DNA from: Ralstonia sp. A12
GTDB lineage: Bacteria; Pseudomonadota; Gammaproteobacteria; Burkholderiales; Burkholderiaceae
NCBI RefSeq assembly: GCF_000801955.1
Contig: NZ_JSZO01000001.1
Location: forward strand, 372,001-436,000
DNA length: 64,000 nucleotides
Direction: 5' to 3'
Part shown: positions 54,817 through 62,526 of the stretch, in pieces
Layout: each line of letters starts with the position of its first letter
How positions within the stretch are numbered: the first letter of the stretch is position 1
The notes under the pieces: model-generated
Databases searched by the model: none
What the model was told of the DNA's origin: nothing
The model's input: only the letters and a program-made list of their open reading frames with translations
Position numbers and translations under genes: made by a program

Positions 54817-54939
54817 TCGGTTGAGCGGCTCGTCATTGCTCGCGGTCGGCAGGTCGCCGTCACGCTTGAGGTTTGTCGTCCCGCCGCGACGCACGCGGCA
54901 TGTCTGAATGCTGTTGCCCGCCCGGGCCCGGCGCGCGAG

Positions 54940-55140
54940 GGCCAATTAGACCAATTGGGCCTTGCACCGAAACGCAGTGGCTGTGCCCGCAAGAAGGGCC
55001 GGAGGAGCGAGTTGATCCGGTGCCGGTCAGGCACCACAAGGGCAATTTCTTCCGCCGCCATGGGGACGGATACTGCACCGGGCGGCTGCCAACGAAGACT
55101 GGCACCCTGCCCGAATCGACTGTCCAGGGCGGCCTTTTTT
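54940..55140 (+). ncRNA. candidate structured RNA in the scpB / tauE-like intergenic region
   Basis: The ~500-bp gap between scpB and the TauE-like gene lacks a convincing gene but contains several consecutive stems on the plus strand. They are GGCCAATT/AATTGGGCC (54940-54961), CCGGA/TCCGG (54999-55020), GGTGCC/GGCACC (55019-55035), GCCGCC/GGCGGC (55054-55086), TGCCA/TGGCA (55087-55104) and CCCTG/CAGGG (55105-55129). Six Ts follow at 55135. The end looks like a terminator. The stems are mutually compatible except for two shared bases. No known RNA class was recognised, and strand and boundaries are inferred. Confidence 0.33.
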
Positions 55141-55314
55141 GTGGCTTTCGCGCTGGATGGTGTCGCTTGGCGCCGCGCTTGGGATTGTTGATCTGCGCGG
55201 TGGGCGAGTCGAATTGTGTTTGATTGTAGGGCAATTTCCTGCGGTGCCGCAACCGGGAAGATGTCCTAACCCCTCGCCCCCGGCCCGACGCTGGCCCGCA
55301 GGTGCTTCAAACGG

Positions 55315-56058
55315 CTACAGCACCAGGCAGAAGCCGTGTGCGTTGAGCATCTCCGGCAGCCAGGCGGCGCACACCAACCCCCAAACGCCAAAAGCGGCGA
55401 TGGCGGCGCCCGCCGCGCCACGCGCCCACTTTCGGCGAGATAGCCCTCGCAACCAGCCGGCCAAGCCGGACATCATCAGCAGATTCGGCAGCGTGCCCGC
55501 ACCAAACGCCAGCATCACAATTGCACCCGACGACGCGTTGCCCGCCAACAACGCCACCGCCAGCGCTCCGTAAACCATGCCGCAAGGCACGAGCCCCCAT
55601 GCCAATCCCGTGACATAGCGCCGCACCAATGGTGGGCTGCGATGCAGATTTCCGCCCAATCGCGCCCCCATTTTCGACAGCACGCTGGCCACCCGACCAA
55701 GCACGCGCTCTAACCGAGGATTGCGCCAAGCATCACCCGTGGTACGCACGAGTAGCAGCACGCCGTAAGCCAGCAGCAAAGCACTGGCAAATGCGAATAA
55801 GCCGCGTTGAATCGGCAGCCACTGCTGGCGCCAAACCGTCGCACCAAGCGCACCCATGATTGCCCCAAGAACCGCGTACATACTGATGCGCCCGGCATGC
55901 ATGACCGCCTGCTCGAACGCCAATTTACGACGCGAGACGATGCGCACTTGCACGTGCCCACGCTCAGCGGCCAATGCGATACCGCTGCACATTGCCAGGC
56001 AATGGACACCCCCAAGCAGCGCAATCAGAAATACGCTCACGAGCGCGGCAACATTCAT
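55315..56058 (-). CDS. TauE/SafE-like membrane protein beside the cbb3 cluster
   Basis: A 247-residue protein with about six transmembrane helices. Paired cysteine motifs that may bind copper are visible: GGVHCLAMCSGIAL in helix 1 and WGLVPCGMVYGALAVALLAG in a central helix. Such proteins are routinely annotated as sulfite exporters, but versions next to cco genes are thought to help copper delivery to the oxidase. Its position near fnr and cco favours that role by inference. It is divergent from fnr; a near-match FNR half-site lies 16 bp upstream of its ATG. Confidence 0.85.
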   Translation of the reverse strand: MNVAALVSVFLIALLGGVHCLAMCSGIALAAERGHVQVRIVSRRKLAFEQAVMHAGRISMYAVLGAIMGALGATVWRQQWLPIQRGLFAFASALLLAYGVLLLVRTTGDAWRNPRLERVLGRVASVLSKMGARLGGNLHRSPPLVRRYVTGLAWGLVPCGMVYGALAVALLAGNASSGAIVMLAFGAGTLPNLLMMSGLAGWLRGLSRRKWARGAAGAAIAAFGVWGLVCAAWLPEMLNAHGFCLVL

Positions 56059-56073
56059 CTTTTTGACGCTCTT

Positions 56074-56087
56074 TTGATATGGGCCAA
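56074..56087 (-). promoter_or_regulatory. degenerate FNR-type site upstream of the TauE-like gene
   Basis: TTGAT-ATGG-GCCAA has one perfect FNR half-site and a 3/5 match in the other arm, 16-29 bp upstream of the ATG. This is too close to the ATG for class II activation, so it would more likely repress or be fortuitous. Confidence 0.3.
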
Positions 56088-56136
56088 AATTATTGGTCTG
56101 CTGACGGGAATTCCGTGCATTTCACGCGATTCACAC

Positions 56137-56176
56137 TATCGGAACAATCCGATATCAGCATGGTCGCCGTTATAAT
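56137..56176 (+). promoter_or_regulatory. fnr promoter with inverted repeat
   Basis: A perfect TATAAT (56171-56176) lies about 60 bp before the preferred fnr start, with a poor -35 match. In the place where an activator would sit, TATCGG (56137-56142) and CCGATA (56149-56154) form a perfect inverted repeat with a 6-bp spacer. The arms do not match FNR, Crp or LexA consensus. Confidence 0.55.
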
Positions 56177-56236
56177 AGGCCGCGGTTGCATCACAAGAAT
56201 TTCTCATTTCACTTACTCGAAATTCACTCGCCCCCT

Positions 56237-56965
56237 GTGCTCACACGAATCGCACTCACCGACCAAGCTTCCCGTTGTTCCACCTGCGTACTCGGCCAGA
56301 TCTGTCTGCCGGTGGGCATGAATTCGGAAGACGTGCGCAAGATGGATGAGTTGGTTGCCGAGCGCATCCGCATCAAGAAAGGTCAAACGCTCTACGCTCT
56401 CGGCGAGCCGCTTGAAGCCGTGTACGGCATCCGCTTCGGCACGCTCAAAACGCACCTGACACTGGAAGATGGCCGCCACCAGATCACCGGTTTCCACCTG
56501 CCCGGCGAGATCGTCGGGCTCGACGGCATTGGCGACATGTGCCACGTATCGGATGCCACCGCGCTCGAAGACACCGAAGTCTGCGTGGTGCGTTACGACG
56601 AACTGCAACAGCTTTCGCGCCGGCTGCCATCTTTGCAACATCAGTTCCTGCGCATCATGAGCAAGGAGATCTCGCAGGATCACCAGATGCTGCTGACGCT
56701 CGGCTCGATGCGCGCCGAAGAACGCCTTGCCGCCTTCCTGCTCAGCCTGTCCAAGCGCTCAGCCCAGCGCGGGTACTCGTCGACCGAGTTTGTGTTGCGC
56801 ATGAGCCGCGAAGAACTCGGCAGCTACCTGGGCCTGAAGCTCGAAACCGTGAGCCGCCTGTTCTCGCGCTTTGCTGAGGCCGGCCTCATCCAGATCCGCC
56901 AGCGCCACGTCAAGCTCATCGACATGGCAGGCCTGCGTCAGGTGATGAGCGGCCAAGCCAACTAA
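56237..56965 (+). CDS. fnr: FNR-type oxygen-sensing transcriptional regulator
   Basis: A 242-residue Crp/Fnr-family protein that controls the shift to low oxygen. The N-terminal cysteines C14, C17 and C23 (CSTCVLGQIC, the C-X2-C-X5-C spacing of FNR) with C102 in GDMCHVSD would ligate the oxygen-labile [4Fe-4S] cluster. The cyclic-nucleotide-like domain follows, then a HTH with SREELGSYLGLKLETVSRLFSR, whose E..SR matches FNR DNA readers. The GTG at 56237 is preferred to the TTG at 56186, which would leave almost no leader after the TATAAT element. The cbb3 cluster nearby carries a perfect FNR box. Confidence 0.9.
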   Translation: MLTRIALTDQASRCSTCVLGQICLPVGMNSEDVRKMDELVAERIRIKKGQTLYALGEPLEAVYGIRFGTLKTHLTLEDGRHQITGFHLPGEIVGLDGIGDMCHVSDATALEDTEVCVVRYDELQQLSRRLPSLQHQFLRIMSKEISQDHQMLLTLGSMRAEERLAAFLLSLSKRSAQRGYSSTEFVLRMSREELGSYLGLKLETVSRLFSRFAEAGLIQIRQRHVKLIDMAGLRQVMSGQAN

Positions 56966-57001
56966 GCCGCCCCCCTTCTCCATCACGTCCAAGACATCCG
57001 C

Positions 57002-57256
57002 TCATACGAGCGGATGCTCATGCGCCTCCAGCTTGCCGATGCCCGGCGACACATACAGCGTGAGTGCGCTCGACAATCCGCACAGCAGCCAGAACACAAA
57101 GAACGACACCGTGTAGACCGCCTCGGCCGACACGGCAATCTGCTCGCCGAAGAAGCGCAGGTCCGCCGGATCCACCACCGCAAACACGACCAACTCGGCC
57201 AGCGCCGCGCACAAAAACGCGGGCCAGAGAATCCACATCAGCAGGCGGCGCTTCAT
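57002..57256 (-). CDS. small two-helix membrane protein of the cbb3 cluster, unknown function
   Basis: An 84-residue protein with two predicted transmembrane helices: MWILWPAFLCAALAELVVF (about 7-25) and TVSFFVFWLLCGLSSALTLYV (about 49-69). Between them, DPADLRFFGEQIAVSAEAV probably forms a periplasmic loop. The C-terminus is short and polar. It overlaps the fixH-like gene by 4 bp (ATGA), so it belongs to the cco operon. I recognise no named family; a role in oxidase assembly or copper handling is inference from position. Confidence 0.8.
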   Translation of the reverse strand: MKRRLLMWILWPAFLCAALAELVVFAVVDPADLRFFGEQIAVSAEAVYTVSFFVFWLLCGLSSALTLYVSPGIGKLEAHEHPLV

Positions 57257-57480
57257 CGGACCTCCCCGTGAGCGGCGTGGGCCGGCACGGAGACGGTCTT
57301 CTCGACGACCAGGCCGCGCCGCACGACGTTGTCATGGATGGCGGGATCCGGATGCGACACGGCCAACCAGATGGTGACACCACACCCAATCATGGCGACA
57401 AAGGGGCCGGCCATCAGCAGCCACGGCCAAGGCTCGCGCCACCAAGGCCGGGCCGGAGCGGAGGATCGCATTGTCTGCAT
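57253..57480 (-). CDS. FixH/CcoH-like short membrane protein
   Basis: A 75-residue protein with one transmembrane helix (WWREPWPWLLMAGPFVAMIGCG, near residues 10-35) and a short periplasmic part starting TIWLAVSHPDPAIHDNVVRRG. The WREPWPW...GP...A pattern is that of FixH/CcoH, but the protein is about half the usual length. The ATG at 57480 is chosen because AGGAGACACAG lies directly upstream; a longer start at 57507 overlaps ccoG by ATGA. It follows ccoG, where ccoH is expected, and so probably assists cbb3 assembly. Confidence 0.8.
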   Translation of the reverse strand: MQTMRSSAPARPWWREPWPWLLMAGPFVAMIGCGVTIWLAVSHPDPAIHDNVVRRGLVVEKTVSVPAHAAHGEVR

Positions 57481-57506
57481 CTGTGTCTCCTGTTTTAGAG
57501 GCCGCA

Positions 57507-58970
57507 TCAGCGCGGCACGATGAAACTCGATGGCTCGCGCAGCACGAGGCTGTCGCTGCCGCTGTCTGCCTGGATCACAAACTGGATTTTGTGCGAGCCG
57601 GCTGCCACATCATCTGCCGGACGGCGCACGCGGATCGGCACCAGGCGGTTGGCCGCCGGCGCGAGCTCGAGCGTGGTCGATTCACCACGACCGCCCTGCA
57701 CGTCCAGTTGCGGCAGCCCTTCGGCGGTGATGGTCACGCGCAGGGGTTGCTCGGACGCGTTCATCAGTTGCAGTCGATAGACGTTCTCGATCTTGCCGCC
57801 GTCGACTTCGCGCGCCAGTGCGCCGCGATCCCGAATCACATCCACCTTGAGCGGCTGGCGCATCGTCAGCGCAACGATGAAGCCAGTGATAAGCACCAGC
57901 ATGATCCCGGTATAGATCAGCACGCGCGGACGCAGCAGATGCCGACGCGCTTCCTTCGAGCTGAGCCGGTCGTGCATCGCACGCTCGGACGTGTAACGGA
58001 TCAGGCCGCGCGGGTAGCGCATCTTGTCCATCACCTGGTCGCACGCATCAATACAGGCGCCGCAACCGATGCACTCGTACTGCAGGCCCTGGCGGATGTC
58101 GATGCCGGTCGGGCACACCTGCACGCAGATGCTGCAGTCCACACAGGAACCGAGCCCCTGCGCTGCGAAGTCTGCGCTGCGCGAGCGGCTGCCGCGCGGC
58201 TCACCGCGTTGCGTGTCATAGGTGACGACGTAGGTGTCGGGGTCAACCATCACGCTCTGAAAGCGGGCGTACGGGCACATGTAGAGGCACACCTGCTCGC
58301 GCAGGAAGCCGGCATTGCCCCAGGTGGCGAACGCGTAGAACAGCATCCAGAAGGTTTGCCACGGCCCGAGCGACAGCGTCCACGTCTCCATGCCGAGGTC
58401 GCGGATCGGTGTGAAGAACCCGACGAACGTAAAGCCCGTCCACAACGCGATCACCACCCAGGCTGAGTGCTTGGCGGCCTTCAGGCGCAGCTTGCGCAGG
58501 CTCCAACGTTCGCCATCAAGGCGGATACGCGCGAAACGGTCACCTTCGATATGCCGCTCGATCCACATGAAGATTTCGGTGTAGACCGTCTGCGGACACG
58601 CATAGCCGCAAAAGAGCCGCCCCGCCACTGCCGTGAACAAAAACAGCCCCAGTGCAGACAGCACCAGCAGCAACGTCAGATAGATCACGTCCTGCGGCCA
58701 CAGCACCAGCCCGAACAGATAGAACTTGCGTGCCCCCAGGTCGAACAGCACCGCTTGACGCCCATTCCATTCAAACCAAGGCAAGCCATAGAAGATGGCC
58801 TGCGTGGCCAGCACCATCCACACGCGCCAGCGCGCAAACGCCCCCGTAACGGAGCGCGGATAAATCTTGCGCCGGACTTCGTAGAGTGCCTGTTCGGTGG
58901 GCGCGTCGTCTGCGCCCGCCGTTGCTGCGGCGGACGTCATGGGGCGCCAGGCGGGTTCGTGTTCGCTCAT
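57507..58970 (-). CDS. ccoG: cytochrome c oxidase accessory protein CcoG (FixG-like)
   Basis: A 487-residue membrane iron-sulfur protein implicated in copper reduction during cbb3 assembly. About five transmembrane helices occupy the first 300 residues, including ATQAIFYGLPWFEWNGRQAV and GYACPQTVYTEIFMW. Two ferredoxin-type cysteine clusters follow: CVDCSICVQVCPTGIDI and CIGCGACIDACDQVMDK. The C-terminal ~130 residues form a periplasmic Ig-like domain after one more helix. The ATG at 58970 overlaps the ccoP stop (ATGA), which fixes the start. Confidence 0.95.
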   Translation of the reverse strand: MSEHEPAWRPMTSAAATAGADDAPTEQALYEVRRKIYPRSVTGAFARWRVWMVLATQAIFYGLPWFEWNGRQAVLFDLGARKFYLFGLVLWPQDVIYLTLLLVLSALGLFLFTAVAGRLFCGYACPQTVYTEIFMWIERHIEGDRFARIRLDGERWSLRKLRLKAAKHSAWVVIALWTGFTFVGFFTPIRDLGMETWTLSLGPWQTFWMLFYAFATWGNAGFLREQVCLYMCPYARFQSVMVDPDTYVVTYDTQRGEPRGSRSRSADFAAQGLGSCVDCSICVQVCPTGIDIRQGLQYECIGCGACIDACDQVMDKMRYPRGLIRYTSERAMHDRLSSKEARRHLLRPRVLIYTGIMLVLITGFIVALTMRQPLKVDVIRDRGALAREVDGGKIENVYRLQLMNASEQPLRVTITAEGLPQLDVQGGRGESTTLELAPAANRLVPIRVRRPADDVAAGSHKIQFVIQADSGSDSLVLREPSSFIVPR

Positions 58971-59890
58971 TGCTGGGCGCTCGTGTTGTTGTTCGACAGC
59001 CCCCACACATAGGCCGCCAGCATGCGGATCTTCTCCGGCGACAGGAGGTTCTCGTGCGCCGGCATGGTGTTGTCGCGGCCCTTGAGGATGGTCTCGACGA
59101 TGGTCGCCTCGGAGCTGCCGTACAGCCAGACGCGGTCGGTCAGATTGGGCGCACCAAGCGCTTGATTGCCCTTGCCGGTGGCCATGTGGCAGGCCGCGCA
59201 GACCGACTTGAAGGTCGGCTCACCACGTGCAGCCTTGATCGGGTCATAGGCCAGGCCCGACAGCGAACGCACGTAGTTGGCAACGTTGGCGGCCTGGTTG
59301 GCATCCACCACCGCTGCCAGCGACGGCATGACGCCATGGCGGCCCTTGGTAATGGTGGTGAGGATCGTTTCCGGGTCACCGCCATACAGCCAGTCGTTGT
59401 CGGTCAGGTTCGGGAAGCCCTTGGAGCCGCCCGCGTCCGAGCCGTGGCATTGCGCGCAGTTGTTCAGGAACAGGCGCTGGCCGATCTCGTGTGCCTGCGG
59501 GTCAGCGGCGATCTGCTTGATGTCCATGCTGGCGTAGCGCGCATAGAGCGGGCGCACCTTCGCTTCGGCTGCGGCACGCTGCGAGGCCAGCTCGCCGCGC
59601 GTGGAAAAGCCCAGCACGCCGCCATACGCACCCAGCCCCGGATACAGGATCAGGTACGCCAGCGCAAAGATGCACGACAGCAGGAACATCCACATCCACC
59701 AGCGCGGCAGCGGATTGTTCAACTCGCGCAGGTCGCCGTCCCACACGTGGCCGGTGTCGTCACCGGCGTTCTGCCCCGGCGCAATCGTGATGCGCCGCTG
59801 CGAGAACAGCAGCCACACGCACCAGACGATGCCCACCAGGGCAATCGCCGAGATGTAATACCCCCAGAACTCGGAAATGAAGTCGCTCAT
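58967..59890 (-). CDS. ccoP: cbb3 oxidase dihaem subunit III
   Basis: A 307-residue membrane-anchored dihaem cytochrome c that passes electrons to CcoN. N-terminal hydrophobic helices (YYISAIALVGIVWCVWLLF and WWMWMFLLSCIFALAYLIL) are followed by two haem sites: CAQCHGSDAGGSKGFPNLTD and CAACHMATGKGNQALGAPNL. Length and layout match CcoP. The stop overlaps the ccoG start. It lies 12 bp after ccoQ. Confidence 0.96.
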   Translation of the reverse strand: MSDFISEFWGYYISAIALVGIVWCVWLLFSQRRITIAPGQNAGDDTGHVWDGDLRELNNPLPRWWMWMFLLSCIFALAYLILYPGLGAYGGVLGFSTRGELASQRAAAEAKVRPLYARYASMDIKQIAADPQAHEIGQRLFLNNCAQCHGSDAGGSKGFPNLTDNDWLYGGDPETILTTITKGRHGVMPSLAAVVDANQAANVANYVRSLSGLAYDPIKAARGEPTFKSVCAACHMATGKGNQALGAPNLTDRVWLYGSSEATIVETILKGRDNTMPAHENLLSPEKIRMLAAYVWGLSNNNTSAQQ

Positions 59891-59902
59891 GATCTTGTGT
59901 CC

Positions 59903-60085
59903 TTATTGATGCGGGCGCGACGCGTTAGCGCGTGCGCCGGCGACCTCGGCTTCATCGGGCAGCAGGAACGGCAGCATGGCCGATTCCGCATTGGCCTCAC
60001 GGCGATGCGCCGAGAACGCCCACCAGCTGATCCCCACGAACAGCACCAGGAAAACCGCTGTAGCAATTGCACTCAGCATGGCCAT
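59903..60085 (-). CDS. ccoQ: cbb3 oxidase small subunit CcoQ
   Basis: A 60-residue protein with one transmembrane helix (ATAVFLVLFVGISWWAFS) followed by HRREANAESAMLPFLLPDE, whose FLLPDE segment is typical of CcoQ. It stabilises or protects the CcoNOP complex. It lies 3 bp after ccoO and 12 bp before ccoP. A start at 60079 (second Met) is also possible. Confidence 0.92.
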   Translation of the reverse strand: MAMLSAIATAVFLVLFVGISWWAFSAHRREANAESAMLPFLLPDEAEVAGARANASRPHQ

Positions 60086-60088
60086 GGC

Positions 60089-60775
60089 TTACTCCTTCGC
60101 AGCAACACTGGCCGCCGACTCGTCGGCAGGCGTGCCAGCCATTTCACGCACGTTGCGCAGCTCCACGCCCAGGCCTTGCAGAAAGGCCACCACAGCGTCT
60201 TCTTCGGTCTTGCCGGCAAGCTGTTCACGTGCACCGGCAATCTGCGCGTCCGTGTATGGCACGCCTAGTTGGCGCAGCACGTGCATCTTCTTTTCGATGT
60301 CGCTGTTGTCGAGCGGCGTCTTGGCAAGCCATGCGTAGGCCGGCATGTTCGATTCCGGCACCACCTCGCGCGGATCACGCAGGTGGATGCGATGCCAGTC
60401 GTCCGAATAGCGTTGACCCACGCGCGCCAGATCCGGACCCGTACGCTTGGAGCCCCACAGGAACGGGTGATCGAACACCGATTCACCGGCCAGCGAGTAG
60501 TGGCCGTAGCGCTCGGTCTCGGCACGCAGCGTGCGCACCTGCTGCGAGTGGCAGCCGACACAGCCTTCGCGGATGTAGATGTCGCGCCCGGCCAGCCGCA
60601 GCGGCGAATACGGCGCGATGCCCTTGACCGGCTCGGTGGTCGAGTGCTGGAAGAACAGCGGCAAGATCTGCACCAGCCCGGCGATGCTGACGACGACCAG
60701 CGTCATCACGATCAGCAGGCCGATGTTCTTTTCCAGCGTTTCGTGCGAGAAGAACTTGTTGGATTGGTTGCTCAT
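60089..60775 (-). CDS. ccoO: cbb3 oxidase monohaem subunit II
   Basis: A 228-residue membrane cytochrome c. One N-terminal transmembrane helix ([20 protein letters not shown]) precedes the haem site [20 protein letters not shown], the FixO signature. [23 protein letters not shown] and [17 protein letters not shown] complete the conserved core, with the methionine ligand in the latter. Its start is 10 bp after ccoN. Confidence 0.96.
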   Translation of the reverse strand: MSNQSNKFFSHETLEKNIGLLIVMTLVVVSIAGLVQILPLFFQHSTTEPVKGIAPYSPLRLAGRDIYIREGCVGCHSQQVRTLRAETERYGHYSLAGESVFDHPFLWGSKRTGPDLARVGQRYSDDWHRIHLRDPREVVPESNMPAYAWLAKTPLDNSDIEKKMHVLRQLGVPYTDAQIAGAREQLAGKTEEDAVVAFLQGLGVELRNVREMAGTPADESAASVAAKE

Positions 60776-60785
60776 GTTCGTCTCC

Positions 60786-62243
60786 TCACTGTGCCGCGAC
60801 CAATGGGGCCTGGGCTGGTTGAGGAATCGGCGCGTCCACCGCCTTGCTGCCCTGAATGGTCTTGATCACGTTGAATGCCATCAGCAGCATCCCGCTCAGG
60901 AAGCACAGGCCACCCAGCAGACGGATGATGTAGAACGGGTACGTCGCCTTCACTGCCTCGACAAAGCTGTAGGTAAGCGTGCCGTCAGCCTCGGTGGCAC
61001 GCCACATCAGGCCTTGCATCACGCCGGCGACCCACATGGCAGCGATATAGAGCACCACGCCGATGGTGGCGATCCAGAAGTGCACCTCAATCAAGCGCGT
61101 GCTGTACATCTTCTGCTGCCCGAAGAGGCGCGGGATCATGTAGTACATCGAGCCGATGGTGATCATGGCCACCCAGCCCAGCGCGCCGGAGTGCACGTGG
61201 CCGATGGTCCAGTCGGTGTAGTGCGACAGCGCGTTGACGGTCTTGATGGACATCATCGAACCCTCGAACGTCGCCATGCCGTAGAACGACAGCGCCACCA
61301 CCAGGAACTTCAGGATCGGATCGGTACGCAGTTTGTGCCAGGCGCCCGACAGGGTCATGATCCCGTTGATCATGCCGCCCCACGATGGCGCCAGCAGAAT
61401 CAGCGAGAACACCATGCCCAGCGACTGCGCCCAGTCGGGCAGCGCGGTGTATTGCAGGTGGTGCGGGCCCGCCCACATGTAGGTGAAGTTCAGCGCCCAG
61501 AAGTGGACGATCGACAGGCGGTACGAATAGATCGGACGCTCGGCTTGCTTGGGCACGAAGTAGTACATCATCCCCAGGAAGCTGGTGGTCAGGAAGAAGC
61601 CCACCGCGTTATGGCCATACCACCACTGCACCATCGCATCCTGCACGCCGGCGTAGGCCGAGTACGACTTCCACATCGTCACCGGCAGCTCGGCGTTGTT
61701 GACGATGTGCAGCAGCGCAATCGTGATGATGTACGCGCCGAAGAACCAGTTGGCCACGTAGATGTGCTTGGTCTTGCGCTTGATGATGGTGCCGAAGAAC
61801 ACGACCGCGTAGACCACCCACACCAGCGTGATGAGGATGTCGATGGGCCATTCCAGTTCAGCGTATTCCTTCGAGCTGGTGTAGCCCAGCGGCAGCGTGA
61901 TGACGGCGGCCAGGATCACCGCCTGCCAGCCCCAGAACGTGAACGCGGCCAGCGCGTCGGAGAACAGACGCACCTGGCAGGTGCGCTGCACGATGTAGTA
62001 CGACGTGGCAAACAGCGCGCTACCGCCAAACGCAAAGATGACTGCGTTGGTATGCAGCGGACGCAGCCGGCCATACGTCAGCCAGGGCACCCCAAAATTC
62101 AGTTGCGGCCAGATCAACTGGGCCGCGATCAGCGCACCGACCGCCATACCGACGATGCCCCAGACGATCGTCATGATCGAGAACTGGCGTACAACGCGGT
62201 AGTTGAAGGTCTGGGTGTGCTGCAACGCGCTGGACGATTCCAT
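60786..62243 (-). CDS. ccoN: cbb3 oxidase catalytic subunit I
   Basis: A 485-residue haem-copper oxidase subunit with 12 transmembrane helices that reduces oxygen at high affinity. Histidine ligands are visible in [17 protein letters not shown], in [20 protein letters not shown] (active site) and [20 protein letters not shown] (low- and high-spin haem region). The start is taken at 62243 ([10 protein letters not shown]), preceded by GGGGAGCAAGC. An upstream frame extension to 62279 would overlap the promoter. A perfect FNR site lies 63-76 bp upstream of the ATG. Heads the ccoNOQP-G-H operon. Confidence 0.97.
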   Translation of the reverse strand: MESSSALQHTQTFNYRVVRQFSIMTIVWGIVGMAVGALIAAQLIWPQLNFGVPWLTYGRLRPLHTNAVIFAFGGSALFATSYYIVQRTCQVRLFSDALAAFTFWGWQAVILAAVITLPLGYTSSKEYAELEWPIDILITLVWVVYAVVFFGTIIKRKTKHIYVANWFFGAYIITIALLHIVNNAELPVTMWKSYSAYAGVQDAMVQWWYGHNAVGFFLTTSFLGMMYYFVPKQAERPIYSYRLSIVHFWALNFTYMWAGPHHLQYTALPDWAQSLGMVFSLILLAPSWGGMINGIMTLSGAWHKLRTDPILKFLVVALSFYGMATFEGSMMSIKTVNALSHYTDWTIGHVHSGALGWVAMITIGSMYYMIPRLFGQQKMYSTRLIEVHFWIATIGVVLYIAAMWVAGVMQGLMWRATEADGTLTYSFVEAVKATYPFYIIRLLGGLCFLSGMLLMAFNVIKTIQGSKAVDAPIPQPAQAPLVAAQ

Positions 62244-62305
62244 GCTTGCTCCCCGAGTGTGTTGGTTTGATGCGGTCATGTTAAGAATCGGGCGGCCTTG
62301 GGGTC

Positions 62306-62319
62306 TTGATGTGCATCAA
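62306..62319 (-). promoter_or_regulatory. FNR box upstream of ccoN
   Basis: TTGAT-GTGC-ATCAA, a perfect match to the FNR consensus. If it acts as a class II site at -41.5, transcription would start near 62271, with TAACAT at 62278-62283 as -10. Confidence 0.9.
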
Positions 62320-62347
62320 GGCACCCCGGTCAATAGGGTTAAGCGGC

Positions 62348-62518
62348 TCAGTCCCGCGGCCTTGTGTTGCGCACAGGCGTATCCGGGTCCAGCAGAATCG
62401 ACTCAGCGGGCGTCTTCAGATCGTCGTACTGGCCCGAGCCGACGGCCCACCACAGCACACCGACGATCGCCATCACCAGCATCAGCGACAGCGGAATCAG
62501 CAGGAACAGCGTTTCCAT
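62348..62518 (-). CDS. ccoS: cbb3 oxidase assembly protein CcoS
   Basis: A 56-residue protein with one N-terminal transmembrane helix (LFLLIPLSLMLVMAIVGVLWW), then AVGSGQYDDLKTPAESILLD, which matches CcoS: the GQYDDL...P...L pattern is diagnostic. It is required for cofactor insertion in CcoN in the species where it was studied. It starts 8 bp after ccoI and is therefore in the same transcript, and ends 28 bp before the FNR box of ccoN. Confidence 0.92.
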   Translation of the reverse strand: METLFLLIPLSLMLVMAIVGVLWWAVGSGQYDDLKTPAESILLDPDTPVRNTRPRD

Positions 62519-62526
62519 GCAGCCTC

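Noticed and set aside
54940-55140. Signal recognition particle RNA, cobalamin or SAH riboswitch
   Set aside because: The SRP core (GGTCAGG followed by GGAAGGAAGCAGC) is incomplete beyond GGTCAGG. The GCCACTG seen on the minus strand lacks other cobalamin elements, and the SAH consensus is only partly matched.
54873-55223. Plus-strand ORF of 116 codons in the scpB/tauE-like gap
   Set aside because: Composition is irregular (Pro, Gly, Arg, Cys), no ribosome-binding site is present, and it overlaps the candidate structured RNA. Coding status is unsupported.
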